Source of the DNA: Zychaea mexicana
Lineage: Eukaryota; Mucoromycota; Mucoromycetes; Mucorales; Lichtheimiaceae
Direction of reading: 5' to 3'
Length of the DNA: 64,000 nt
Assembly: GCF_025766255.1 (NCBI RefSeq)
Contig: NW_026516675.1
Location: 372,001 to 436,000, forward strand
The position numbers and the translations under genes are program-made. The notes beneath the pieces are model-generated. The model did not search any database. It was not told where the DNA came from and saw nothing but the letters and a program-made list of their open reading frames with translations. This document shows, one piece after another, positions 12,130 through 22,980 of the stretch; position 1 is the stretch's first letter, and every line of letters starts with the position of its first letter.

Positions 12130-13390
12130 CACAGCTGGATAAGTCTTCTTGAATGGGGCGGTAGATGCTCGCTAATGTAAGTAGTTGTTAGTACTATATA
12201 TAATAGTAGAAATGAAGTAGAAAAATTACCTAATATCAGATTCAGAGTAATCAGAGTCATAATCAATATGATCAAGTAACCCATGATCTCTGTAATCAGC
12301 AAGATCAACAAAACTCATGCTATCTTGACCACTGTTTTCCTCTGAGTTAGAACGATGATATCTTGAGTTATCACCAGGCGCTCTTGTAGGCAAATCAGTA
12401 GCAATATCCTCATAGTTAACAGAAGTAGTAGAAGTACTACCCTCTTCAAACTAAATATCACTCAAGCCTTGTAAGAGGGATTGCCACTGGTTCTGATGCT
12501 TACGGCGCCATAAGAACTCTAAGAGTTTCCAAGGATAAGCATCAACAGTACGTTTTACAGCTGTCCAAAATCCTATTACAGAAAAAATAAGTCTAAGAAG
12601 ATAAGAAAGCAAAAATCAATAAAGTGAATAGTATACCTTCAATCATATTGGAGTTGAAAAGCTGATCACCATCTGTATTCCCTCTGCTGTAGTTTACTGT
12701 GGCAAAACCAACATCATGATTTACTGCTACATGATCATATCCTAACTGGCGCAACCTCATATAAGGACGATGGCAGTCTGAAATGATTCTTGTACCAGGC
12801 CCGACATATTATTGGATTAATGGAATCAATGCATCAGCTGTTCTATCTATCTGGAACAATACAAAGAAAGGCCTTTCCTGCTTGACCAGACCGGTTTTCT
12901 ACCATCCCAAAGACCCAAACACCTAGAACTGGATGGCCACGATGGTACTTGTTCTTGCCAAACTTGCTCTCATCAATCTGTACCTCGGTTACACCAGGTC
13001 CACCTAATAAAAACTTTTAGTTTCTTTTAAATTAAGGAAGAAAAGAAAAATATAAACTTACCCAAAGTAATATCATCATCTGTAATATCATTATCCATGA
13101 TCTGGTAAACATCAAAGATGATCTGTGCAACTGTATGGCGGTCAAGTTCCATCATCTTTGTCAAAGCCTTTACCGAATTACCAGCAATAAAACCATGTAG
13201 GGCCCATAGGATATCACGTAAGTCTGCCTTCCTACTATAGAAATATGACCCCTTGCTAACAGATTTTGTAGTCCTATTACAACAGCTTTTTGTGCAGCGC
13301 CATCTAGGACGTTTTTGACTTGGAGGCCAGGTAATATGCATCTCAGAGCCATTATCACAGTACATTGTTTCATTGAAGGCACCATTTTCG
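12130..13390 (-). pseudogene. Decayed Merlin/IS1595-like (ISXO2 domain) DDE transposase
   Basis: Minus-strand transposase relic. The N-terminal part (13365-13070) carries Cys pairs (RWRCTKSCCNR) and the phrase SKGSYFYSRKADLRDILWAL, as in the zinc-ribbon start of IS1595/Merlin transposases. An intron at about 13062-13004 joins DDDITLG to GPGVTEVQIDESKFGKNKYH (first catalytic Asp). Next come GPGTRIISDCHRPYMRLRQLGYDHVAVNH (second Asp) and NSNMIEG (Glu), then after an intron FWTAVKRTVDAYPWKLLEF. Lesions are a one-base deletion near VEKTGLVKQERPFF, an in-frame TAA in PLIQ*YVGPGT and a TAG after GLSDI. An acidic tail follows to about 12200. Terminal repeats and target duplication were not found. 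Merlin elements are IS1016/IS1595 relatives known in animals and some fungi. Confidence 0.68.
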
Positions 13391-13399
13391 ATCAGAAAA

Positions 13400-14165
13400 C
13401 TATCTCAAGTAAATTTTCATAATAAGTAAAACTATTTATCGTATATTACTTATAAATAAAAATAAAGTGAAACCCTTATGAGATAGCATCACTAGGCTTT
13501 GCAATCAACTCGGCAAATCTCCTTGTAGAAGGGAATTGGTTATTAGGGTGGGTAAAAGACATAGTAAAATAAAAATGGATAAAGTTGAGGAAGATGAGAT
13601 ACTGGTTGGAAAAATTATACTTAGCCCTTTTTATATTCTAGGAGTGTTCTTTTTATTCCCACAGCAAAATTATTTAGTAATCAGTATTATGTCATTCTTC
13701 TCACACAGATTTATATTTGTCATCTACATTCCCGTATATGTCATCCGTTTTCCCATATAACAAGGTTTCTTTTTCCCATGTAACAAGGTTCTTTTATAAA
13801 ATGCAATCATTATTAATTACTTTTAATGTACTTACTACTTATAACTCTTGAGCTTTATATCTTTCTCTAATTGAAATTTCGATCAAATATACCCTTATCC
13901 CTTAGATATCATAGTAACGATTACTTATCTTCTAGTATTTCTCTGAACTCAACACATCTCGCTACAATATAGCTTTTAGTAGTATGTTTCTGTAGCTATT
14001 ATACCTAGTTATATAAAACTTCAAAATTTTAAGAATGTGACCTCTTAGCTTCAAATGGCTGGTTCTCTTGCAGTTTCTGCGCTGTGGCTTAGAAAATTGG
14101 AGATATAGAAATTCAGATACTGAACTATATATAGGTAAAATTTGCGGTCCGATGCGTGACTCTAT
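13400..14165. other. AT-rich spacer between Merlin relic and hAT element
   Basis: No gene is supported. The plus-strand frame at 13536-13760 is hydrophobic low-complexity sequence in AT-rich DNA, and I treat it as chance. Near 13730-13790 two imperfect direct copies of a CCCATATAACAAGGTTTCTT-like string are visible. Confidence 0.4.
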
Positions 14166-14173
14166 CTATAATC
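14166..14173 (+). repeat. hAT target site duplication, left copy
   Basis: CTATAATC lies directly before the left terminus CAGCGTTGGG and is repeated exactly at 17776-17783 directly after the right terminus. An exact 8-bp duplication is the hallmark of hAT insertion. Confidence 0.88.
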
Positions 14174-17100
14174 CAGCGTTGGGTTTCCGACGTCGGTAAT
14201 CGACAGCGTAGTTTCCAACCGTCGTAAATGTCGGAGATCGGAAATCGCAAATATCGGAAATGTCGGAAATACGGTATAAAGAATATATATTTATCAAAAG
14301 AACTATAACAAAACATTATTCGAAGCTTTCTAGTGGAGGCAAACCAGGCAGAAACAGCGATTCCAGCTTCCACTTGTATCTCTTATTTCCGGCTGGATGA
14401 ACTTCATCACTCGCTTGGTCTTGGCAAGAATCTTAACCCTCTCCATCCAACATTTCGAACCATTCGTTCACCAAAACGTTCTATCTGGACGCCAAAACAG
14501 CGGCACTTTCCTCGTCGACATGTCCACTCATGGTTTCTTCATGCATGTCTTCGTCGTCAGGCTCCTGTTCGTCCATGTTGTCCATGCTGCCCTCCATATA
14601 CAAACTTTGACTACTTTCCATCCGCTGTAACATGGGTCGAGCAGTGGGCGTGGGTGTTTCAGTGCGCATCCGTCGCATGTGCGCATCTTCTTTTCATAGC
14701 ATGGCTCGGACTTGTGCAATTTTCAGCACCTTCTCCCACCCAAGTCTGTTTCGTCGATTGCTGTGGATGAATCCCATATCGCTAAACAGGCGTTCACAGG
14801 AAGCTGAGTTAACGCCAATTGAATGCACGCGGCGAGCCACGAACACCAGATCCTTGCACTCATCGTTGGCTTGCTCCATCATAGCCCAATATCGCTCCAT
14901 TGACGGGAATTGCTTGGCCATATTTGCACTGAATGGGTAATCTTGCTCATGGTACCTTTGTATTTGCGCCATCATACTCTGAGATTCTTGTCCGGTCCAC
15001 ATGGAAAAGTATCGCGCAGCCCACAAGCCAAGCTCGAGAACAGATACGCCTCGGTTTTCGGTGTCTCCGTGAAAAGGATCCAGGAAAGTGTTAATATTGT
15101 TGAGACGATAATTCGGGTTTAGGTACAATGCCAGAAGCAAAAGTGGCTGCTCCCACTGATACCAGCGTCGTTCCAATTGACTGATAAAGGCACCCAACTG
15201 TTCTTGCGGTAACGTCTTAACAAAGTCGTTTGCAACGATGTGTGGGATGATATTTGCAAACTGATGAACAATATGATACAGCCTTGCTTAGTCGCTTTGC
15301 AAACAATCGAGGCTGGTGGCAAAAGGCTGGACCATTGATTGCAATCCTTGTACATGTACCCAGAAAGTTTCATCCTTGATAATGTTTGCTACTTCAGGTG
15401 GCAAACGAGTATCCATCGTTTCTTCCAAGGACAAGACGGTATGCTGTTTAAAGATATTTATGAATTAGTAACTTGTTGCATTAAGTTCGAGTTGACCGTG
15501 GATTACTACGAATTAAAATGGGTACCTTCAATGCAACCTGCGTATTACACAAGCTTCTGAAAGCGTCAAAATGGCTGTTCCATCGGGTACTTGCAGGTTG
15601 TCGCAAGGTAACCCTACGTCGTTGCGGTGCACCGGTCTGATGATCTTTAAGTTTTCGCGTCAAATATGGGGAACGGTTGAACGCTTCAATAACTTTGACG
15701 GCTTGGGCTACGTAGTCCTTCAGCGAAGTAAAGGCCTTGAACATGTCTGCGATACAAAGATTCATTTGATGGGTAAAACACGGAAGCCAAACGATATGTT
15801 GGTGGACGCGGCGCAATTGTGAACGAGCAGCAGTATATGCACTTGCCGAATCTGTAACGACTGCGATCACCTGGATATTGTTTTCAGGGATCTTTTCGGC
15901 GGCATCAAACAGCAAGCTTTCAAGCTTACTCTTGACCTCTAAAGTTCCTGAGATCTCACCAGATATATCCTTGGCATCCCAGACCACGCTGCTTCCCTTA
16001 GCCGTGTTAAGCACCACACCTAGGATTGACTCCTTGGATACGTTTTTCCAACCATCGCAAGTAAGGGTCACACCTTGAGACATTTGGGCTTCCTCGATGA
16101 TGGATGCATTTGCTTCTATGGCAACGGCGCTCAAGATTTCGTTTCCGAGATATTTACGAGATGGCAATCCATTAGGTTTGAATCAAGATGATAAAAAAAC
16201 TCCTGTTAGGTTAAAATTTTTTCAAGCTTAGTCGTTCAGTGAGTATAAAAAGTTAAAGCATTACCTGGATACGACTATTCAAATGAACAAACACATCACG
16301 AACTCTGGGATTCTCAATCCAACGGAAGGGCAAATTGGCAGAAACGGTGGCAAGTAAAAGTTTCCTATGGAACAATGCCAACCAATCTGGGTTCTCAAAG
16401 GAACCGTACTTGGCAATGGAGGTTTGGTTGAGTCTTCTTCTTTGAACCGATGTCTCTGAGTAACTTGATGCTTGACTTATCGAATCATCTGGAAAAACAT
16501 CATCGCCTAGATCGATATCTTCCATTTGACAAAGATCCGCCTTGTCTTTATCCGAAAGATAAGGGCATTCCTACATGTATATATTTGTACAATAACAACC
16601 TTCTAGTGCCCACTGATTGTCGTTTTTAAAGCAGCACTTGATTATTGGACAACAAAATAAAACATACCCTTAGATGCTTTTCCAACGTCTTCTTTTTTGT
16701 GTTGCTAAATTCTTTTGCTCCTTGTGGATTACGTTCAAGACAAGCCTTGCATTTTGCACTTTTGTCCGACATCCGCTTTCCATTCTTGAATTGATCAAAG
16801 GTATCAAAAAATCTTGATGTAAGGGTATTAGCCCTACGGCCGGCCAATGGAGCTCGAGAAGCAGTTTGCGATGAAGAGTTAAAGCCAGTACGTTCGGCGT
16901 TGTTGGACATGTCGGAATGTAGTAGGTTCTTGTAAAAATATGAAGTTAAAGATGGAAATGTGGTGTACGTAGTTGATGATGAATTGTTGTGATAAACGTG
17001 GGTTGTGGATAGATAATAAAAGAAAAGAGGTAAAAATAAAAGACAATATGAAATACAGTGAGAGTCAAATATGAGATGATTTTTATTGAATGAATTCACA

Positions 17101-17775
17101 ACCCTTTATATACTGTTGAAGATGCTGTCTAGACTTCCGTTGGGATGAACTGATGAATGGATCGCGGACATGCAGGATTTCGGATGTTGCGAAGATGAAG
17201 AAGGATGGGAAGGTTGAGTTTGGCGGTCAAGATAATGGACGTTGCCTTCTGATTGTAAAGAGTCATTATGCCTTGATCAGTGTGTTCCTTGTTTGGCGAA
17301 GTCTCACCTTTGTCAGTGCTGGGATTGGTATCCGCTCTTTGACAGGTACAATGCGCTCAACTCAGATAAACTAGATTGAAACGAAGCTGACTCAATTGTG
17401 ATCCGTGTTTGAGAGATTATCGATATTGGACTGAAACGAAGTACTGACAATGGTTGGTCCTGAGTTATTCTCGATTGTGATCCATGTTTGAGAGATTATC
17501 GATATGGTATATGGACTTCATGCTGTGGTCAATATAGGCTGCAGCCAAGATACACTATGCATGAATTGCTGACTGTTTTTAACGATTTCTATACAGATAT
17601 CATACAAATAACATTACCTATTTAACGTCAATGTGTGTCCTAAAATATAAAATTACTCTTTATTCATAGTTCGAAAATCACCCTTATGAATTTCCGACAT
17701 TACCAACGTCGGAAATCATTTACGACCCATTTCCGACACTGTCGGAAAAAGGGGCCATCGGAAATGTCAACACTG
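14174..17775 (-). mobile_element. hAT DNA transposon with intact ends (3602 bp)
   Basis: The ends were found by eye. The left terminus CAGCGTTGGGTTTCCGA pairs with the inverted right terminus CAGTGTTGACATTTCCGA, and both are flanked by the exact 8-bp duplication CTATAATC. Short subterminal CGGAAAT/ATTTCCG motifs are clustered at both ends (14195-14270 and 17690-17770), as in many hAT elements where they bind transposase. The interior encodes a BED-finger hAT transposase on the minus strand that carries stops. The element sits inside an older relic (17.79-18.3 kb), so it is a nested insertion. Exact duplications and clear ends suggest it is not very old; the transposase damage suggests it now depends on a helper in trans. 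Confidence 0.9.
14481..16910 (-). pseudogene. hAT transposase (BED finger, hAT C-terminal dimerisation), disabled
   Basis: DNA transposase of the hAT element. Starting at 16910 (MSNNAERTG), the BED finger is CKAC...EKHLR-EC, split by an intron (16667 to about 16572). Next come LPFRWIENPRVRDVF and, after an intron whose acceptor I could not place (16167-16263), PSRKYLGNEI, TCDGWKN (catalytic Asp region), DSASAYTAAR, PCFTHQMNL and ASTRWNSHF. The C-terminal block SASCERLFSDMGFIHSNRRNRL is the hAT dimerisation signature. Two in-frame stops break the long frame: TAA at 15288-15290, in the middle, and TGA at 14694-14696, after WEKVLKIAQVRAML. Past the TGA the same frame stays open for about 70 acidic codons to 14481. 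The TGA could be the original stop; the TAA could not. Confidence 0.8.
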
Positions 17776-17783
17776 CTATAATC
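17776..17783 (+). repeat. hAT target site duplication, right copy
   Basis: CTATAATC follows the right terminus (…CAACACTG) directly and matches the copy at 14166-14173 exactly. Confidence 0.88.
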
Positions 17784-17862
17784 AGAGGGGGGGTACCTAT
17801 ATTGCTCATTAGCCCATTGTTGCGCTGCTGCTTGATTCCAATGCTTCACCATCATTTTCTTA

Positions 17863-18306
17863 TTCCACGACATTTATGTTTTGATCAACATTGTCTGGAA
17901 AAACCTCACCATAAGCTACCTGACTTTTGGGTGTCACTTCCATGATCAAGTTATCGACAAAAGAAGAGCAGGCTGCACGCGATTGTACTACAGTTGCCAT
18001 TCTAGCTCGCTCTTGCCAAAAAGCGATAAAGTCGATGGTACCTGTCCATCTATTCAAATCATCAAGTAAATTGTTTTTGACAACGTCATCATTGACCCAT
18101 TTGTTCAGTATATTTCAGTATATTGTCAATGTCTTGACTTTGTCTGTCAAGCCAAGGTACAGAGCAAAAGATTTAAAATTCAGGGTGGCCAGATTTCCCA
18201 AACACCATAATGCATCAGAAGGTGGTTGGCGCTGGCGTTTTATGATCGTCTCCCTTTGATCACCACATCCTTGTGGTGACTGTTGCTTTTTACTTGCTGA
18301 AGACAT
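17863..18306 (-). pseudogene. Unknown protein relic interrupted by one stop
   Basis: A minus-strand frame from ATG at 18306 (MSSASKKQQSPQG) runs 148 codons to 17863, with a single in-frame TGA at 18115-18117 in TLTIY*NILNKWVNDD. Composition before and after the stop is protein-like (LNRWTGTIDFIAFWQERARM). I do not recognise the family. The neighbouring minus-strand sequence at 17860-17784 (another frame, reading QQWANEQYRYPPSDY) is cut by the hAT insertion at 17775, so both may belong to one larger decayed element. A domain search would be needed for any function. Confidence 0.4.
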
Positions 18307-18399
18307 GACAGGTGTTGGAAGCTGAAGATAGAAGCCCCGCCTTTTTACCCTGCCTCTTATAAGGCCTAGAAAAAATGTGGCTGGACATGCATCCAATGA

Positions 18400-19252
18400 A
18401 AATCAAGTCCAGCTGGGATTCGCTAAATCACCAAATATCGCTAGCAAGTCTGCTGGACTTGCCCTTATGTCTTTCCTAACCCAAGTCAATAATCAAGATG
18501 CTTGAGACCTGTAGTTCTTTTAGGATGACCGTCCAAGATACTTTTCCATTGCAGCTTGACGCTTCGTCTGTCTTGTTCATGGCAAGGGTTCTCTTGCCGA
18601 CTTCACAATACTACATGGTAAAACCATTCCAGATACTCACTGTTTTTTTTATTTCTTTTTTTCTGTAGTAGCGCATGTTATCTTCGTTCTACCATGAGAA
18701 ACCCAATTGCTAGCTTGCACATGTGTGTGCTTTGGCTGCGTTTAGTTTATGCACATGGATATATGGCCTAGAGATTTGTTGATAGTGTGTATCGTCCTCT
18801 CTCTTATGACAAATATGTTTATTGGTTATCATCATCAGCTAATCCGCAAATATCTTAATAGAAGCAGATCGAACAAGGGTCCAGTAATGATGAGCGTATT
18901 CGATATCCACTCTTCAATAAAAACCTTAAGGGGACACGCCATCTTTTGGGGAGGTTTATTTCCCCAGATGTTGGCACCTTTATCCTGAGAAAACGGTACC
19001 TGACTTTTGAAAAATAGCTAGTCTCACTTATTGCTAAACCCGAGCCTTCACTATACATGTATTCTGTTCCAATTTCCCCATCTTTCTTTCTCTCTGCTCT
19101 ATATCTCTCATAGTAGTCCATTTATCACCTTGCTGACAATAATAAACTTTAGCCAATAGCTTGTGATATTTAAAGTCTACCCACATCACACCTCAAGGTA
19201 GTCATGCGCTGTTATGTAAAAGCTGCTTATATTTGTAACATAGCTGATTCTT
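18400..19252. other. Spacer with no supported gene
   Basis: No convincing coding sequence on either strand. The frames at 18749-18988 (+) and 18855-19121 (-) overlap each other and have no recognisable motif. The region separates the unknown relic at 17.9-18.3 kb from the OTU relic. Confidence 0.35.
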
Positions 19253-20183
19253 GTGGTTATCAGGAGAACCAACGTTTGGGCGATGACTGGTCCATTTACA
19301 GCTCCAAGAAGCCTGGAATCGCAAATCGAAGCAGAGCTCACACGCCTCAACAGTCTTTTACACCGCGTTCCAAATAATCAAAAAAGTGCGACTATCCTCG
19401 CGCACATACAGTCTATCAATGATGATAAGTTCATCGACGTTGAGCAGCTTAAGCAACCCAAATCAACCCCCAAAAGCACCCAAAAAACGCCAAGCAGCAG
19501 CAACAAGCCTGAGCTGATCGCTTTAAAGCATCAAGACTCTCAGAGCCGAAAGGAAGCAAACACCGGCATTGGCTGTGATGCTGCAGCAATATGGTAAAGT
19601 TTAATGCACTAAGATGTGTAGCCACCTCTTTATTTAATTAATATTTATATGAACGGAAAGATGGAGCCAACAACAGCAAATGAAGCATGAAGCAAGCAAC
19701 ACAATACCAACTATCACATCCTCAAACAACATGACACTTACCATCCCTCCTCCTCCAAAAATTCGCTTTGTACCTAACCTCAACCTTGTTTGCAAATGAA
19801 TTCCATCATCAGCTGTTGAAATGGTGCACAATCCTATGCCAGACGGTAACTGTGGCTTTCGGGCCTTTGCTGTTGAGCTGTATAACACGAAGGAGCGATA
19901 CGTCGATGTCAAGATCAAGATGCTCGTTCAGTACCTCTCCAACATCAGTATGTTTTACCCATGCTATGGCAAGGGTCCTTTACTAAAAGTATTCAATCCT
20001 TATTCAAGTGAATGGTTTGTCTCGCCTGAATGCAGTCGACATGCCACTGACACGTTTGGAACGCCAATCGTTATCTATACCGCACAATCGCACCTTTTCT
20101 TGCCATTAACAACCAACACTACTCTTGATTGCTATGTCAATTTCGACCTTAACATTGTAAAACATTCACATTATTTTGTTTGA
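19253..20183 (+). pseudogene. OTU-type cysteine protease relic (transposon-associated type)
   Basis: Two coding pieces lie on the plus strand. The first (19253-19597) ends at a likely donor after DAAAIW and includes RSLESQIEAELTRLNSLLHRV plus a Ser/Lys/Pro linker. The second runs from about 19640 to 20183 and contains PDGNCGFRAFAVEL, the OTU catalytic motif DGNCxFRA with nucleophile Cys. The expected His region may be represented by PIVIYTAQSHLFLPL. An in-frame TGA lies just before it (LNLVCK*IPSSAVEMVHN), so the gene is broken unless that stretch is intronic. In Mucorales genomes I know this OTU type from the C-terminal part of MULE/SWIM-like element proteins; that link is inference, because no MULE transposase core is visible here. 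The 3' end runs straight into AT-rich DNA. Confidence 0.55.
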
Positions 20184-20990
20184 AATGGAAGAGGTATTTA
20201 TAAAATAAATAGAATTTTTGATATATTACATTGTAAATACAGATATATAACATTATTTGTAATTATTATATCTACTATTTCAAATATAATAAATTTTGTT
20301 GATTTTAAAAAATATTACAAAAATGAAAATCTATTTTGTTAGAAATAAAAATTAAACTTTTTAATTTAATTCATGTATGAATCAAAAATAAAAATTGAAT
20401 TTTTATTTTATATATATGGTATATTGTAAAACTATATGAATAAGTTTCAATATATTGTATATTTAGGATAAATTTATAGTGATAATTATTATATCGTTAG
20501 ACCAAATAAGGCAGAAAATTGTTAATTACATTAATTCAACATTACGTAAAATTTCGAAATGCCCATTCATTGAATGATGTCCTTACTATCATATAGTAGT
20601 TATTACAGTGCATATATAAAGGAATTCCTAATGTTATGCTTGTTTACTTTACCGCCTATGGAATTAGGAGCTTAATTTGAAACAACTCTTAAAATGATTG
20701 CGCAATCAACTAGGTAGACTATCACTTGTAGAGTATGGTATGCTTTACATGAAACGAATATAGTGGCAGCTATTTATTCCGAGATAAATAATAAAAGTAT
20801 ACTATAATAACAATATCATTATTTGAACCAATAGTAGCTTTTGTAAATAGTATATTAAAAAAATCAAAAAATATTTTTGTTTCCTGGTATAAATCTATCA
20901 GGTTTTTTTTAATTTGTACACAGAATGTTATTTTTTTTATTTTTCTGATAATTAAAATTCTGGTGATCTTTAAAAAAGTTCTGTTAGTAA
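20184..20990. other. AT-rich island without coding sequence
   Basis: About 800 bp of strongly AT-rich DNA with no usable open frame. It contains an ATAAAAATTGAATTTTTAT string near 20390, similar to strings near 10810 and 50700. Its right edge is also where the DIRS reverse transcriptase is cut off, so it may be inserted DNA or a remnant of the AT-rich element family. Confidence 0.4.
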
Positions 20991-22525
20991 CTTAGATAGT
21001 GCTAATTCGATTAGTCCTCCGTGCCTAAGTCAAGATCGGATGGCAGAGTTTTGTAAGAACAAATGGGACCGAGGCTAGACCGAACGCCATTGTCTAGAAC
21101 TGAAAGGTGTTGTTTTCCCAACGGAAACGATGATAACGACGGGAGTGCTGATGTAACAGAATATGTAGGAAAGTGTCGGTAATGCGATCGAGCAGACGTA
21201 GTCGTTCTTGCGAACCATCTGCACGATTTGTTGTAACATTTCCATCTTGAATCTTGGCGGTGGTTGAAGGTAAGCTTTGTTCAAATGTCAAGGTTGAAGA
21301 TGGGACGATAACCACCGTTGTGCTTGGGAATCACAAACATTGGACTGTGGAAGCCAGCTGTGGGTGGTGCCGGCTCGATGGCACGTTTCCACAAGAGCTC
21401 TGCAATTTCCTGCCTCAGCAACGCCTTTTGCTGTGGCGATTGAACCTGGACCAGATGACTGTGACGAGACAGTGGCAGATGACGAGCGAAATGGAGCTTG
21501 AACCCTTCCTAGACTATCCCATGGACCCACTGACTGTCGGTCAAACGTTCCCAGGCCTGTAGGAACTGCTGGAGACGCCCCCCTAGCCCTACTGGCGGGA
21601 GCAGCTGTTGCTGTGCTGATGTGACCGTTGCTGTTGTTGTTGGGGTTGTTGCTGTGAGACTGATTGGTATTGTTTTTGTTGTAGGAGCTGTGGAACGGAT
21701 TGTTAGATCGTTGGTGCTGCTGCTGCTGAAAAGTGAAACCAGGATGCCCGCTATCCTTTGACGGGCCCGATCAAAAAAATGACGAATTAGACGACGATGG
21801 TTTAAAACAATTACCCCCACGACGAGCATCTCGAATCGATTTTTGCATTGCTGTGAATTCAGTAACAGTGTCTTTGAACGTATCGGCGGACATAGTGTAT
21901 TGCTTGTCTTGTGATGGTGCTTTTAAGGATGGATGAATAGCGCGAAGAGCAAGCTGATTACGTTGATTGTTTATAGTGCTAGCGGTATGAAGAACCAAAG
22001 TGTGGACGTCGTTTATGGTGGCAAAAACGCGGTTTATGTGTTCGTTTGGGAGAATCGGTAAAAGAGTATGACCTAACACATCAAGAGGTCGCAGAACCGC
22101 AGAAAGCGTGTATTGCAGCTGGCGTAGCATAGCGTCTTCGGCTTTTTGGCCAGGCTTGAATAGGCGGTCAGCCTGCGGCACCGCAGCAGGTGGTGAGTAT
22201 TTCAGTGTGCGGATAGGCGGATAGCGTTCAATAATTGTTTTTCGCTCCTCGTCGGCAAGCGTACTGGTGAAGATGGCCTGATCCAAAGTCAGCATCAAGG
22301 TCGTAAGCGTGGCATCCGGTTGCCAATCAAAAGACGGCCATACAGGCAAGTCATGGGGGGAAAAGGAGAGGAGGATTGCGATGGTTGCCCGGGAGCCGAT
22401 GAAGCAGCGTCCGTGCGTAAGCGAAAGAGCTCCTCAATTAATTACTGTTGCTGCGCAAGCTGTTCCATAAGCTGCTGCGTCAATGGCGTCAGTGGTTGCG
22501 AATTGGGAGTAGTAGAATCTTCCAT
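20991..22525 (-). pseudogene. DIRS-like retroelement 5' part: Gag and N-terminal reverse transcriptase, decayed
   Basis: The minus strand from ATG at 22525 (MEDSTTPNSQPLTPL) is a Gag-like protein. An in-frame TAA follows LAQQQ, a one-base shift near 22350 leads into LPVWPSFDWQPDATL...TLDQAIF, and a Thr/Ser/Gln-rich region ends about 21600. Downstream the RT begins: EIAELLWKRAIEPAPPTAGFHSPMFVIPKHNGGYRPIFNLEHL (phrase spread over 21420-21270), then FKMEMLQQIVQMVRKNDYV. Another frameshift leads to TFLHILLHQHSRRYHRFRWENNTFQF and TMAFGLASVPFVLTK, the usual fingers-palm block of DIRS-type RTs. The YxDD-box region is absent because the sequence ends at the AT-rich island near 20990. At least one stop and two frameshifts make it non-functional. 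It is on the same strand as the recombinase at 23.2-24.5 kb. Confidence 0.7.
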
Positions 22526-22774
22526 GATCAAAATGAAGGGGCAAGCGGTATTGCCCGGCGAAGCGAAGGAAAAATGGTTAAGGATTCGATAGTTGACACT
22601 CTTGGCACTTTATAGACAAAATTTTTTCTTTTACTCAAATTTCATGTGTAATGTTTCTCTGATATATTCGACCAATAAAGCGGAAAAGATGATCACAGCA
22701 CTCTGCACTCTGCAGTTCAGGCTCGGGAAGTCCGATGGACTCCCTCAATTATCTGGAGCTATAGCGATAGATAA

Positions 22775-22979
22775 TGTGGTGTTATATCACATTATGGTTC
22801 TGTGTGATATAACATTGTGGTGTTATATCACCTTAAGGTTTTATGCGATATAACAATGTGGTGTTATATCACATTATGGTTTTATGCGATATAACATTGT
22901 GTTGTTATATCACCTTGTGGTTTTATGCGATATAACATTGTGGTGTTATATCACCTTGTGGTTTTATGTGATATAACAT
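22775..22979. repeat. Minisatellite of five 41-bp hairpin units
   Basis: Five head-to-tail copies of a 41-bp unit fill 22775-22979 exactly (5 x 41 = 205). Each unit holds a GTGTTATATCAC arm and a GTGATATAACA-like arm, so each can fold into its own hairpin. Copies differ at only a few sites (for example CATTATGG, CCTTAAGG or CCTTGTGG in the loop). The array lies between the Gag start and the 71-bp inverted repeat, in what would be the DIRS element's non-coding 5' region. Confidence 0.92.
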
Positions 22980-22980
22980 T

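Noticed and set aside
22775..22979. Regular repeats that might suggest a CRISPR array
   Set aside because: The 41-bp units are contiguous with no unique spacers, lie in a eukaryotic retroelement, and no cas genes are present.
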